Counted from the first letter of the stretch, positions 44,771-57,152 are shown. The stretch: DNA of 64,000 nucleotides from Massospora cicadina (GCA_022478985.1 JAKSZP010005669.1:1-64000), one strand, 5' to 3'. Made by a program: numbers and translations. Notes: a model not told the origin generated them from the letters alone.

Positions 44771-45830
44771 TTCTCTTCTCTGGAGCCCCATCTACAAGAT
44801 AAGCCTCAGGAGTCTCTGGAGGGGGGGGGCCTCAAACAACATGAGCTTGCTTTCATGGAATACTGAAAATATTTGAAATGAGGAAGGAAGATCCAACTGG
44901 TATAAGGCGTGTCTCACCTTTTTGACCATTTGGTTTGGCCCAATCCTCTTTGGTCCCATTTTTTACATGACTGCTTGATTGGGATGTTTTTAGCATTTAG
45001 CATCACGAGATCTCTTTCCTTGACTGCTGGTCCAACTTGTCTCTTACCATCAGCGTTCTCCTTGTAAGCCTGCATGGCCACATCTAAATTTGTGCTCACC
45101 CCCTGATGTACAAAATTTGATCATCTTTGCAAAGTTCACCACCGCATCCACCTTGGATCAACAAGTGGGCTTCATATTGAAGGCAGGATTGAAGCCATGT
45201 TGGCAAAGAAGGGGGAACAATTGATTGATGCATGTTGTGCGTTGTTATAACTGAATTGGGCCATGGGGAGATGAGAAACCCAATATAAATGATCTGCGGC
45301 GGTGTAACATCACAAGAACTGTTTATGGCACTTGTTCATTCGTTAAGTCTGACCATCTGATTGTGGGTGATAAGCAGTTGAACGGCAAGTGCAAATCTGA
45401 AGAGTCTTACACAACTACATCCACAAGATGGAGGTAAACTGGGGTCCCTGATCACTAATTATTTCTTTAGGGAAACCCATGAAGAGCGAAAACATTAACA
45501 AAAAGTTTAGACATTTCAGCCGCAGTGACTGTGGTTCTGCAAGGGATAAAGTGGGCGAACTATGTAAAATGGTCCACCGCCACCATGATAGCATCGTAGC
45601 CATAAGATATAGGCAATTCCACAATAAAATCCACCAATAAGGAAGTCCAGGTACCATCATCCTTTTGAACTGATACCAACAACCCCACCAGAGGCTGGCA
45701 ATTCAGTTTCATTTGGTTGCAGACCAGGCACTCCTTTAAAATACCTGGCAACCTGAGCGGCTAGCCACTTCCAATTGTAAGATCATCATATGAGTTCTAA
45801 TGTCTTCGCCTTCCCAGTATGGCCAACAGT
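44771..45830 (-). pseudogene. Gypsy-5 integrase (broken)
   Basis: Zinc-binding end LKECLVCNQMKLNCQPLVGLL (about 45680-45740) and core start GTWTSLLVDFIVELPISYGY with AIMVAVDHFT (first Asp) in 45560-45751. IISDQGPQFTS (second Asp, about 45425-45460) lies in another frame. The Glu block (about 45300-45400) is weak. The C-terminus 44914-45099 has KERDLVMLNAKNIPIK and KKWDQRGLG, the reference used here to join the Gypsy-2 pieces. Several frameshifts. Confidence 0.85.
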
Positions 45831-46026
45831 GATTCCGTCATGATGTTCCCAGATGATTGCCAGGCGAAGTATCTAGCAGGAACCCATAGGAGCCCCTGAA
45901 ACCACACCATCCCATCCTTTACTGATAGCCTCTGCTGATGTCCTCCTGATTCAATGGACTCTTGGCAAGGACCATAGTATATTCAGCTTACAAAGGCTGA
46001 GAAAGAACCACCTTTATGAACATACC

Positions 46027-46470
46027 TTATTCCTCCGGATTTTCCAGAGGAGCGAGCGCTGGCCCATTGGCCAAGGCGGAGGGAAGTTGAGACACAATCT
46101 CACCCGGTTGAATCATCCAATGGGTATTATGCACCTCAACTTCCATAGAATTGGGAGCTAGTGCCGGGTTGCAGCTCAAAGCATCTGCCAAACCATTATC
46201 CTTGTCCTTAGTAAACTCATAGGAAAACCCAAATTTGGCTAGGGTCTCATGCCAGTGGGTTCGCCATGGTGTCAAGACATGAGGTGCGTGGTGATACAAC
46301 AAGGCACAGTGATCTGTACACACACGCAATAGTTGGGATGAGCCATGTAAGTGATGACGCCAATAAGTCAACGCCTCAACCACTACCAATAACTCTTTGT
46401 CATAAGCAGCATAGTTTAACTCAGGCAGGGACATCTTCTGAGAATAATATACCATCAGATGATTTATTCA
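46027..46470 (-). pseudogene. Gypsy-5 RNase H (mostly open)
   Basis: Open for 142 codons: MVYYSQKMSLPELNYAAYDK, ELLVVVEALTYWRHHL, VCTDHCALLYHH, and FTKDKDNGLADALSCNP. These are the standard blocks of gypsy RNase H (SRxLxxxExNYxxxxxE, TDHxxL, NxxADxLSR). It is followed by the connector to integrase. Confidence 0.9.
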
Positions 46471-46546
46471 ATCTTTGCCTACTGTGTAAAGGCTGTCGCT
46501 ATGACGAAGTTGGAGACTCTAAGCAACAATAAACTCTTTATTGAGG

Positions 46547-47424
46547 TCAACATGTCGAAGAATGGAAGTGGACAGCAAAGTACACTTTACTGCTTGGAAG
46601 GCATCCTCCAAAATGGGGACCACTGAAGTTATTTTTCCCCACTCGCCTTATATATAAAGGCGCTGCAACTTCAGAAAGGTTTGGTGTGAACAACTTAAGG
46701 AACGTATACGTCCCCAAAAAGCTTCTCCATTTTTTAACTGAAGTTGGAGTGGGCCACTCACGAATAGCCTTCTCCTTGTCTGGAGTTATCATGTGCCCTT
46801 GGTCAAACATGACGTTTCCCAGAAAGGTGACCTGGGACTTAAATAACTCACACTTGCTGATTTTCGGTGTAAGATTGGCAGCACTCAAACGCTTCACCAC
46901 CTGCTGAAGGTGTACTGCATGTGACTCATGGTCATGGTAAAATATCAAAATATCATCCATGTAAGCTACCGCACATACCTCAGCAGGTCCCCCAAAGCCA
47001 CATCAATATGACGTTGAAAGATAGCAGGGCATTTATAAGCCCAAATGGCATAACCCAAGATTGAAAGAAAATTTCTTTTTCTGGTATGGAATGCGGTTAG
47101 CCAATCCTGACACTTCTTAATACAGATCTGATTGAACATTTTTAAACAATTCAGCTTGGAGAAGGCGATAGCCTTCTCCACATAGCGTGCAATCTGAAAG
47201 TCCAGGGGATGGGATGTAAGTCTGTTACAGTGAAATTGTAGATATTCCCATAATCTACGCATGGGCGTAAGGTACCTTCGGCCTTCTCTACAAAGAGAAG
47301 TTGGTAACATACAGGGTTGTTCACTGAAAGTTGCACCTTTGGCTAATTGCTCCTTAACCCATAAATCTAAGGCCACTTCCTCCCATACCATCAAAATATA
47401 AATTGGGAAAGATATACGCAACAA
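46547..47424 (-). pseudogene. Gypsy-5 reverse transcriptase (broken, YMDD intact)
   Basis: 47424-46966: KEQLAKGATFSEQPC, degraded PCVDYGNIYNF-like block, AIAFSKLNCLKMFNQICI. Then 46960-46547 starts within YMDDILIF (YMDD at 46952-46963, intact) and reads ISKCELFKSQVTFLGNVMF and REWPTPTSVKKWRSFLGT. Two frames are joined by a small shift near 46963. The palm residues are present, but frameshifts and stops upstream disable it. Confidence 0.9.
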
Positions 47425-48751
47425 ATAAACGGTGAGCTTGAACTCTCAATCAAACTCTGAATGACCTGGTAGTGCATTAGCTGAAGCCGCATCAAACGAA
47501 GATTCCAACCCTTCCAAACAGGAAGATATTAGAACCTCCACAGAGGGCTTCAGCAACGGGGAAAGACTGAGAGTGTGAATATTGGGCTAGTAGGCAAATT
47601 TCCCTGAGAGTTCGCTTCAGTCAAAGAGTAAACTGATTCATGAACATTCTTTAAAGTTAAGGGCAAAGGTATTTTCTTTAAAATTAGTCCTGACGTCAAA
47701 CTTAAGCCACCACTCTACACTAAAAAGATGGGGTACAAGAAGTTTCTGATAGCTTGGAAGTGGTTGGACAAATGATAGGTGCCAACTTGATAGTCTATTA
47801 ACACCATGATATTCAGCGTGGGGATATCTTGAGAAGCCCCTTCTCTAACCATACCACCTGGCAATTAACTCAGCTCAAGTTAGTTGGAAAGGTATTGGTC
47901 CATAAAATTCTAAAAGCTCCAGTACTCACCAAAATAGAAGTGCTGATTTTCTCTGAAAGGGGATGAAAGGGTAACAGTCTTTAAAAAATAACCCGAATTA
48001 TCTTTATTTATAGCAGAAAGTGCCAACACTTCACCACCAAACTCTTCTTCAGGGTTGTACATATCCCCAGGATACGTCTTTAAATCATAAAATGGAGAGG
48101 GATAGTTGATCACTCTTACTACTGAGGCCACATATCCCACCATATCTTCAGCAGCTGCATAAACGTTTTTATAATTTATTTGTAACAATTTCTCCACCTC
48201 CTAGGTTCTACGGATCATGGATGTAGTCAAACGTGAGTTCTTTGGAGTGATCTGATACACTGAAATGGGGTCCATATCTAAGCCATATGGGTAGAGACAT
48301 GACTCATTAGTATTTAGGGAAACGTCATTATAAAATGTGTATTTGGTCATAAATGACCCTATTCCCATTTTGGCAATGGGTTGTCTGGCATTAGCCAAGG
48401 CCTACACCACCAGGCCCTTCATTTATGATTCTTCCTGCATCATCCAAAAACAGTGCCTAGGAAAAATGATTTTTGGCGCAAATTTTATTAAATTCAGTGG
48501 AAACTCAGGGAATCACAACTCTCAGATTGTAAAGCGTCCGTATTCACCAGGTACAGGAAAGAAGGGTGAGTACTTTCTGGTTGTAGGTGGCAAGAATAAC
48601 ACCAGAATGCTCCAACCATCGGCAAAATGCAAAAACAGTGGTGAGCCCCACTGCAGCCAGGGCAACCAGCTGGCGCCTACTGTGTTCACTTCATGAAAGT
48701 CTCACACGAATAAAAGTTTGTGCATGTAGAGATAAGTGGATGGTCATCTAA
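47425..48751 (-). pseudogene. Gypsy-5 gag and protease region (poorly recognisable)
   Basis: A degraded block VLIDYQVGTYHLSNHF (about 47770-47815) may be the protease active site. Two open stretches upstream (47910-48197 with 95 codons; 48201-48398 with 65) have no motif I recognise and no zinc knuckle. The region is only 1.3 kb, short for gag plus protease, so a deletion is likely. Confidence 0.5.
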
Positions 48752-49636
48752 TGTCAAGAGAGTATCTATAACTCTCCAGTTCCTATCTTGGCAGTGCATG
48801 AAGCGCTGGACCAAAGCAAGGGAACTCGTCATTAAATTGAACATAAAAATAGACCAGCAGAGGGAGTTGGAGCTAAGGAGTCATAGGGCAAGGGTGTTGA
48901 GCACCGTGAAAGTAATAGTAACTCGAGCAATCTTCAGAACTTGGCCGTGGCCCAAAGTCTGTTACTAACCAAGTTTGGTATAGGGGTAGAGTGCAATGGT
49001 GACTGAGTTTGGAGGGAATCTGGTAGTCTCAGTGGTGTAACCGCGGCTGTAATAATTTTAAAGAAAACAAATTTGCTAACACGTCACAAGACTTCCTCAA
49101 AGTGGTCCGCACACAGGTGTGCCCAAGTTAACATAAAAAACGTAAAATGAATATGGGGCTTATTGGGAAAGATGACAAAGAGAAACGTTGGTCTTGAGCA
49201 AAGATACTTAAGCCAACTCAGGTGAGTTTTGGTCAGTGGAAGTGATACCAAGCCTTGGTGCACCAATAGGCGCATGCTTCCATCTGAAAGGGTCACATAC
49301 CTTGAAATTGACTTTACTTGAGTAATCAACTGAAGTTGGACCTGACCAAACTCACAATTTCATAAATGGAATAGGTTTTGAACCCTCGTTTCTCAATTGA
49401 CTGAATTGACCCATCATCATATAATTCAAAACCCACTATTTTAGCCCTAGAGCTGAGGCAGGGGCTGGGCTTTAGGCACCTCACTTGTACCAACCTGGGC
49501 GTACCTAGTCTGTGCTCAGCGTTGATCTAAGGTGTGCTTAAGGTCAGAAAGGTCCTGCAATTTGACCTTTTGGACCTCCTGCCTCCCAATCTTGTCCCTG
49601 CTGTTGGTGCCTTTATAAGGTCATGTAAACATGACA
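48752..49636 (-). repeat. Gypsy-5 right LTR (5' LTR), with empty Gypsy-6 site
   Basis: 885 bp, TGTCAAGAG...ACATGACA. At 49465-49469 a single CTGGG marks the site that Gypsy-6 occupied in the left copy. Confidence 0.92.
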
Positions 49637-50007
49637 AACCAGGCATGCTATACGGTTTTCTTAATAAAACAGATTGAGGTATGGATATTAGTTAAAGCCC
49701 CTTGTCATCTAACAGCTGCTAAATTAGCCACCCATAGACTATAGTAGCAAATTGTATTTGATTATCTGTTCCTAATTGTCAGATAACTGGTGTACCAAGG
49801 GAACTCAGGCTTTCATCATGGATGATTTAGCAAATTAACCCAGAATGTCAGGCTGCATGAATTAAATTCTGATAAGATGGGTTTCATGGAGAATGTTGAT
49901 AATAATAAGACTGGGCTTGAAAACAGGATGATTGAACACTCAAAGCACCAGCTAGAATACCTCTGATACAGATATCTATATTATGGAATGAAAGAAACAA
50001 AAGTAAC
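49637..50007. other. Stretch without a recognisable gene
   Basis: Right target flank of Gypsy-5, AT-rich, no motif seen. Confidence 0.5.
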
Positions 50008-51122
50008 TGTTGGGACTGAGGAAGTATGAAGGTCAGTCCTTTGAAGCTAGCCAAGGTGGATGTCGCGAAATTGACCTTGGGCTCCGCTAGTGTGCCAGGC
50101 CAACCAGTATGAAGACTGGTTGACCCTTTGCTGTTTCGCCTTCATTGGCATACCAACCCCTACAAGTCCACGTCCAACCTACCAACTAACCACCAACAGC
50201 TTCGCCTTTAGCCCCAGGTGTCCTTGGCGTGTGCCCCGGAAAGTCCTGCCCCCTTCCTGGGCGGCTCAGGCACTCCTGCGCTGCCCCACCCTCGTGGCCC
50301 TTCACCAACCCATCTGGGCATGCCCCAGCAAGTCCATACCCCTTCTTGGGTGGCTATGGTACCTCCCGCACTGCACCCCGCTAGGGTTGGTGGCTTGTCA
50401 GCTCATCCGCTGGTCGCCAGCTGGCCAGGTTCCCGCTGGTTCCTCATAGAGAGGAGGTATGAAAGCTGGCAGCGCTGGCCACTCCAGGCGTGATCTCCCG
50501 CGCCTTCGGGGATCTCCTATACTATCTCCCCACTCTAGTCGTACCAAGCTACTTCAAACAAACAGGAAAGATGGTAAACGAGAGATTCTTAATAAGAGGG
50601 AATGAACGACTATTTATAATAATTTAAGGGCTACTGCGCCCAAGTTCTCTTTGGCCAATCAACTACCAGAAAACCCATTGGCCTCTTGATGCCAAAACTC
50701 TCTATCAGATCAGAAACTCTATTCATTCATACTCATTGAGATTCCCTCCAGATTTGCTCACTGATCACTGAATATAAATTAGGTCAATCCATCCTCAGCA
50801 TAAGTCGCTGGTCAATCATATATAAGCTCATAAATAAATAGGAATTTGAGCATCCTTGGCATGAGTCACCGGTGCTCTGAATTAGTTGGTGGAACCATTT
50901 TGGATGATTCATAACAGATTCATCAGCTTTCTGCTGAAACTTCTACAACAATATTCAGTTGGCATTTTTGCAGTGAACGCAGCTCCCTCTGAACCTAAAC
51001 TCAATTAAACATATAACATTAAATAGTATCAAACTAGGCTATTTGCCAGTAATTACGCCTGGCTAACTGAAACCCCTAATTTAGATACTATTGGAAGGAT
51101 TCATCTGGTTAAAATCCCAACA
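50008..51122 (+). repeat. Probable LTR of an otherwise unrecognised element
   Basis: Starts TGTTGGGA and ends TCCCAACA: the inverted ends form an 8-bp perfect complement, the classic LTR terminus. Length is 1115 bp. The 5-bp flanks (GTAAC, GGGGA) do not match, so it is not a simple solo LTR; it may be the 5' LTR of an element whose interior follows. A GC-rich part (50140-50500) contains two imperfect 90-bp repeats. Orientation is not certain. Confidence 0.6.
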
Positions 51123-52940
51123 GGGGACAATTGGCAGAGTAAGTTGTACTTAACCTAGACGGGGTCATAGATCCTAAGATAATGAACTTTTACTAAAAAG
51201 AGCCTAAAATTAGGTAGAGAATTAAATCTTATTTTAATGAGTAAATGATTTACACCTTAGATAGTGATAGGAAAATAAGGGATAAGATAAGGATAGAAGG
51301 AACAATCAGAGCAAGCCCTATTGGAACTGTGAGCAGATTAGGAAATATTATCCTAAATATTTTAGAGGTTAAAGGGAAGTAGGCAACATATAAAGGTACA
51401 CATAAAATAAGGCGAAGTTGGAGATAAGGTTAAAAAATTAAAATAGGGATTCATTCCCTACAGGAAAGAATAATAGTTGAGATAGGGCGTCTTAACTTGA
51501 AATATTGACTAGTTGAGCACTTTAATAGCAATTTATCTTGAATTCATCAGTTTAAAATTTAGTGAATATTAATTGGATTTGACCAATGCTAAATAACTAG
51601 AAAGTAATAATATTTTTGGCCTTTGGCCCATCAAAAGTTTCAATCACTAAAGTAATTATAGTAAATATGAATCAAGATTGTCTAAAATAAATAATAATTC
51701 AGAAGCCCCAAGTTGAAGCTTCATCCAAACTATTGAGAATCCTGACAGAAACCTTATACATCAGCCAGGAATTCCAAAAGGGCTATCATAGCCACCAGAT
51801 GTTCAGTGAACCTCTTAAACTCACAAAAATTATTTGTTTTAAGGATTTTTTATTCAACTAAAATAGCTAAAAAGGGAAAAATGGAGTTACAGCAGATCCT
51901 TTCAGGGTCCACTGCCTTATAGCCTCACTAACATAGGGTATGAAAAACAAATGCATCTGCTGTCAGAATAATTTTATGATTCAACTATAGTAGATAAACA
52001 TTACAAAATCTTCATGACACAAGATCATACTCATCCTGGCCAGCTAACTTAGGCTTGACTTTTGTCACCAAATTATATCCCCTGACATGATTCCACTTGG
52101 TGGATTAGCAATGCTTTGTCTGATGAGTGAATGGGTGCACCCATAACCAAGCACATATGGGCAGTCCCATAAAGAAGGGAAGAATTTTATTGTATCATAC
52201 CTGTCAGGGATGAGCTCATGATTGCTAGTGATAGATGAGAATGGTGTTTAGGGATTTCAAAGCTAAACATTAATCAATTGGTTTTAATTTTACTGAAGAT
52301 CAATTTAAAATTTATTAAATGGACTTACTTTAGTGGAGACAACCTCTTGAGGGGAGAATCACTACAACCCTCTGTTGGTGATGGCTCTTAGTCACTTCCA
52401 CTTCCCAACACACACTCCAAAATTTCTGGACTAAATAATGGGTGGTTGGAATGGGGGAGAGGCATGATTTTTGTTATTACATCATAACCCACCTCTCATC
52501 TACCACCTGTGCTAAGTTGCCCATGGCAACAAGAGAGATGGCCGCTGGCTTCCTTTCCTTCTTGGTATGACATAGGAATTCTTATCATTAAACCGCAGGG
52601 GTTTTCTCCAATACTTAAAATGGGGAAGAGTATAAGGTTTTACACAAAAGCAATAAGCCAGGTGATGCCTTCTTCCCTTTTCTTATAATAATTTTTTGGG
52701 TTTTGTTGTTCTATAAAGGTTGGTACCTTCAAAGGATACTAAATTATTAGTTAAATGTAGCTCTAGCGGGAATTTCTTAGGGATGCTGTGCTCCTAAAGC
52801 AATATCTCAATGGAAATACGCCATTGAGGCTACTCTTTTCGCTTTTAGCAGGTAAGATCTCTGTAAAACAAGAAGTAAAATCTTTAGTATAAGTAGTAAA
52901 ACTGAAACTTTCCAAGCCAAATTACACGAATTTATAAAAA
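51123..52940. other. 1.8 kb without a recognisable gene
   Basis: AT-rich. It begins with a GGACAATTGGCAGAG stretch that could be a primer-binding or leader region after the LTR, but I cannot match it to a tRNA by eye. No pol motif on either strand. Confidence 0.45.
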
Positions 52941-54815
52941 AATTGAATTCACCCATTGTAGTTTTGCTCCAATGTCCTAGGATTCTCTGATGGCTGCTCC
53001 AGCGTGGGGCAGCGGCAAAACTCCCCCGCCATTTTCCGTCTGGCAGGAAAACGCGCTAGGACTGGTTCACCCAGTCATTCCAAATCTATGGGCCAATTCG
53101 TTCTGCCCAAGGACCTGGACGCCCACCATGCTCATACCCAAGCAGTACCACGCTGCCCCCTAGTGCTCCCCTGGAGCAACATGCGCTATGGCCTAAGGGT
53201 CAAATATGGGAAACTATTTTCATACTACAACCAAGCCATTATCAAAATGGCACAGGAGGTGATGACACCCGCTGGCTTTATTGATTTCTGCCCCTACAAG
53301 GGGTATTCTGACCTCAGCTTGAAAGCGAAGCTGATGCTGCCACTGCAGCAACTGTGCCCCTGGTATTCCAGGGCACCCCTCTCCCCACAACTTGGACTCA
53401 GCTCCCAGCAGAAACCACTTTGGTGGTCCAGTTTTCTGGCCTACCCACCCACCTCCCCCTGAAGTGCTCCACCAGGAGCTGATGGACGATTTGGCAGCCT
53501 ATGGCTCCAATCACATCTTACAACTTGTGGTCCCAAATGGGGCCACACGACTTTCTGGGCCTCAGGCATATGCCACAATAAGCCCTGAATTTAAAAAATT
53601 GCGGTGGCAATTCCATCGCATACTGTTATTCCCCTAGCACCTGACCATTCATTTTGGGCCCGCGTCAAGGGCGGGCGGATGATCTGTCCATCATGTTTCA
53701 AGTTAGACCACTCAAAACGCAAAAACCCTACTCAACCATTTCAGGCAGATTGGATGACTCATCCACCAACCTCCAATTTGCTACCCACCCTGTACAATTT
53801 CAGGCATGGGGCACAATCCTACCTCCTCCATCCCCAAAGCCTGTTGCTGCAGCTACACCTGCAGCCACCAATCAGTCTCCTTCTCACCCCATTGCCATAA
53901 GATAATTCCTCTAATCAAGCATTGGATTGGATCTTAGTTTTATCCCATGCTTCCACAAATGAATTGAACAAACCTCAACTGTACGCTGATTCCCAATCCA
54001 ATTCAACTAAAACCCAAGGGAATTATTGGCTGAAATTGACGTATCAGGTAAGTTCATTGAAGAACCATCTCTGCAGATTGAGCGTTTTATTAAATCAGAA
54101 TGGGACGCCAAATACCCCCATCAACTTTATAACCCAAAGCCAAACGCCGAACAGCTTGCAGTGATCACCAGCTTGCACCAGAAGCAGCTGCAACACCAGA
54201 TTGTCATCCCCTTTGCAAAGCTGTCGCCAAATCAGTGGCGATGCTCGCAGGAGGAATTTCACCTCATGTTATCCCCGCAACCTTAACCAAAAAAAGCAAA
54301 ATATTGGTGAACAAGTATTACAAAAACGCAAACGATGCTATCCAGAAAGTGGCAACTATAGCATGGAATCCAAAAGAAAAAATAACCCAAACCAACATTG
54401 CCACGTTTGTTTAATTCCCAGATACCTGAATTAAAGATGAAAAAGCTTTAAAAAAATATATCAGTGCCTTTTACCTAGCTGGCAATTTCCATGAAATTCT
54501 GATTATAAGAGATACTGAACCACATACCACAGATGCCCAAACGCCATTAATGACGGCCATGACATGCACTCTACTATGGGAGTAAGAAGCTGTTGCCAAA
54601 GAGACTCTGAAGACGAGCCCCCTGACCCCCCTCCCCTTCCACCATGGAGGGATAAGCAGTTTCCGCTGCCCACCTGGTTGGTTGTTTATCAATTAGTTAA
54701 TTCAATCTGCTCATTAGGGCGTTTTGTTTGAACCAAGTAGTTATTTTAGTTCTTAGTTAGTTTTAGTTTCAGTAATGTCCATCCCCTGGTCGGCTTGCCT
54801 CAAATAAATATAAAA
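52941..54815 (+). mobile_element. Element X2: ORF1-only LINE-like element
   Basis: Plus-strand copy of the X family. It has a short leader, an ORF over the whole length, and a 3' end CCTCAAATAAATATAAAAA. A TATAAAAA string at about 52933-52940 and again at about 54809-54816 could be a short target duplication, but in AT-rich DNA this is weak. No ORF2 follows: the 3' UTR starts about 10-90 bp after the ORF. Confidence 0.75.
52990..54665 (+). pseudogene. X2 ORF1, CCHC protein (broken)
   Basis: Matches X3 along its length: GKRARTGSPS, FVLPKDLDAHHAHTQAVP, RYGLRVKYGKLFSYYNQAII, TPAGFIDFCPYKGYSDL (53004-53340), later FWARVKGGRMICPSCFKLDH (about 53655-53715), then Pro-rich linker, MAEIDVSGKFIEEPSLQIERF (54026), and a C-terminal Ala-rich domain ending DEPPDPPPLPP. 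The last Cys of the knuckle is Asn (CPSCFKLDHSKRKN). At least five frameshifts. The start ATG near 52990 aligns with the X3 start. Confidence 0.8.
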
Positions 54816-54892
54816 ACATGATTATATGGGAGATCATGGAGTTATTCTCAGAAATGTCAAAGGCTTTCTGAGTTAAGATCTATACTCATTAC

Positions 54893-55146
54893 CGTTGGGG
54901 ATTCTGTGGCATTCTGGTCAAATCTATCAAACAGGATTTGATCCTTGCATAGATCAGGTTTGAACCCTGATATTAGGGGGCTTCAGTTGAGTAATATTTG
55001 ATTGCACAAGTTGGGTTGAACCCCAATATCAGAAGGTCTTGAATTTAGTCAGGGTTTATCCTCAATAAAAGTTTCGTCTATTCATATCAGTTTAATTCCC
55101 TTCATCTGATACACATGAATCTTTGATTTGGGTAGAAATCCCAACA
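54893..55146 (+). repeat. Possible short LTR
   Basis: Begins CGTTGGGGATT and ends AAATCCCAACA, imperfect inverted ends. Its right end coincides with the point where the Gypsy-7 integrase stops. No partner copy and no matching flanks were found. Confidence 0.35.
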
Positions 55147-55380
55147 ACAATGGCCATACATCTCCATAGGCAATGGGCTGATAACATTAATATTAACCAT
55201 AGAAAATGGATTCATGGGACTCGTGACCTGGTGTTGGTATATCAGATTTATAGGCTTCTGGTTAGCACATGTGAAGCAGGTAACAATGACGTCTAGGATA
55301 GTCTCAAGCATCCCATCCCTATAGCAATATCTCTCAGCCATTGGTGGCTCTTACTTATCGCGCCATGGCCTATGGTCATG
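55147..55380 (-). pseudogene. Gypsy-7 integrase, N-terminal fragment
   Basis: VIVTCFTCANQKPINLIYQH (Cys pair of the H2C2 zinc site) and FSMVNINVISPLPMEMYGHC, the entrance to the DDE core with the first Asp changed to Asn (NINVISPLP where the family has (S/M)DFIxPLP). It ends at 55147. The rest is not found in the neighbourhood. Confidence 0.75.
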
Positions 55381-57060
55381 AGCGCCTCCAGGGGGACTTC
55401 ATTCTCGTGGAAGGTCAGACATGCAGTAGCCAAGACGTACCAACTTGTTTATACATAATAGTCCATTATCAACCCAAGTATGTTATTCCATTTTCTCTAT
55501 CTGGTGTTTGATCTTTAGAGCTTCTCAACTCTAGTCTTCCAGACTTACAATAAATTTATAGATCTGATCCTCTTCAGAAGAATAGAGAGTTATTATGGGA
55601 AGCTGGGATAATCCGTCAGCGTTTTGATGCACCATGCTGGCATGGTTGGTAACTGAGAAGACATAACTCTAGAGTAAATAAGCCCACCAGGACAATCATC
55701 CATCAGGATCTTTCATCTTTTGTAGCCACCGTAGGAGCATGATCCATCACTATGGTAAATGGTTTCCATAAAAGAAGGGATGAAAGTATTTGATGGCTAA
55801 CTGGAAAACCAGGAACTCACATTCAGTTATGCTGTAGTTTCTTTCCGATCAAGTTAAGGTCTTACTGAAGTAAGTGATAGGGTGATCAATTGATTCACAT
55901 CAAGCTGAGCCATAATAGCCCCCACTTCCATGTCGCTAGTGTCAGTAAAGAGGATGAAAGGTTTGTCAAGCTTGGGGTGCACTAGTATAGGAGCGGTAGT
56001 GAGAGGCTTGGTTAGAACATCAAAGGCCTGCTGTTATGATTTTCTCCCATCAAAACATGTCTATTTATGCTGTATATAGGTTAGCGGTTCAGAAAGTTTA
56101 ACAAAATGAGGAATAAATTGTCAGTAATAACTGAACATTCTGAGAGACCTGTATATAACATAAAATGTTTAGCTGAATCATTTTTTGATAGCAATCACCT
56201 TGTCGGGTAGTGGCGAGATTCCCTCTTAGGTAACCTTATGTATGAGGAACTCCATTTTGGTCTGGAAGAACTGGCATTTGGCGGGCTTCAATTTCAATGA
56301 AGCAGAGCAAAGACATTCAAACATGTCCTTTAGATGAGCTAGATGGTGACTAAACATCCAGAAAAATACTGTCACGTCATCCAAATAAAACAGTACACAC
56401 AACATCTTCAAAACTCCAGTAGGCAGTCCATAACTCTTTAAAAAGTGGCTGAGCATTGCATAGTCCTTGAGGCATTGAGTGGGCTCAAATAACCCTTCAA
56501 TCACTATATGGGCATACTTCTCCCTATCCTCTGGCGCAAGCTCAATCTGCCAATACTCACTGGCGAGATCCATTGCTGATAAAAAATGGGATCCAGCCAA
56601 AAGTTATAGGGAATCACCAATTTTGGGTAGAGGGTAAATGTCCTTTAAAGTGATGGCATTCAGCCGATGGTAACTCATTACCACCTGGTGTCCCCCATAA
56701 TTCTTCCTTACAAGCAACGGTGAGGCCCAGGGACTTTGAGACAGTTTTAGCAATCTGGCATCTAAGTGTTGCTTTAGTTCTTTCATAAACCTGGGCTTTA
56801 TCAACCTTAGACTTCTGGTAAGCTCAAGCGTGGATTGGAGGGGCGTCACTGGTAAGTATCCTGTGTTGCACCTTTTTCATCATTCCAAAATCGTCTGACT
56901 CCATGTAAAATATTGGCATACTCCTCAATCAAGGCATCCGCCTGTTGTTTCTCAGAGATGAGGGTTTCACCTATCTCTACTTCAACTTGGGCTATTGTAG
57001 CACTTTCATCATTGCCTAAGTCATACAATGTTCCACAACCACAGATGGACTCACTTGATT
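55381..57060 (-). pseudogene. Gypsy-7 reverse transcriptase and RNase H (broken)
   Basis: RT: ELKQHLDARLLKLSQSPWAS, LLVRKNYGGHQVVMSYHRLN (56604-56849), then SAMDLASEYWQIELAPEDRE and YLDD at 56376-56387, KPAKCQFFQTKMEFLIHKV to 56226. The block between fingers and YLDD is shifted out of frame. RNase H (about 56150-55500) is recognisable only in pieces. The upstream 57028-56846 stretch is the protease-RT spacer. Confidence 0.85.
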
Positions 57061-57152
57061 AGAAAAAGAGTCTAAACATAAGCACTAGAATGGTTTTGAG
57101 TTATATGCATTGGTTAATCCGTAAACTTAACCATCAAGATAGTTAAAAGGAC

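Larger units (their letters stand above)
30911..49636 (-). mobile_element. Gypsy-5: chromovirus, left LTR split by Gypsy-6
   Basis: LTR copies: 48752-49636 (intact length, 885 bp) and a split copy 30911-31633 plus 44335-44502 (891 bp together). Flanks are GACCA (30906-30910) and AACCA (49637-49641), a 5-bp duplication with one change. The internal region 44503-48751 has chromodomain, integrase, RNase H and RT on the minus strand. It belongs to the same family as Gypsy-2. Confidence 0.9.

Noticed and set aside
44819..44830. A run of ten or so G as a G-quadruplex or regulatory site
   Set aside because: One homopolymer run in a pol pseudogene; no repeated G blocks to support a quadruplex.
48337..48696. 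A 119-codon plus-strand ORF in the Gypsy-5 gag region
   Set aside because: It is antisense to the element, has no motif, and partly overlaps degraded minus-strand frames. Possible but not supported.
50090..50493. Two overlapping Pro/Ser-rich ORFs of 91-119 codons
   Set aside because: They lie within a probable LTR and come from two 90-bp GC-rich repeats read in different frames; no protein family pattern.
52933..54816. TATAAAAA as the target duplication of X2
   Set aside because: Only 8 bp in an AT-rich setting; not distinguishable from chance, so not counted as evidence.
50008..55146. A single LTR element from the 50-kb LTR to the 55-kb LTR-like end
   Set aside because: The two terminal regions do not align with each other, the outer flanks (GTAAC, ACAAT) differ, and no pol is visible between them.
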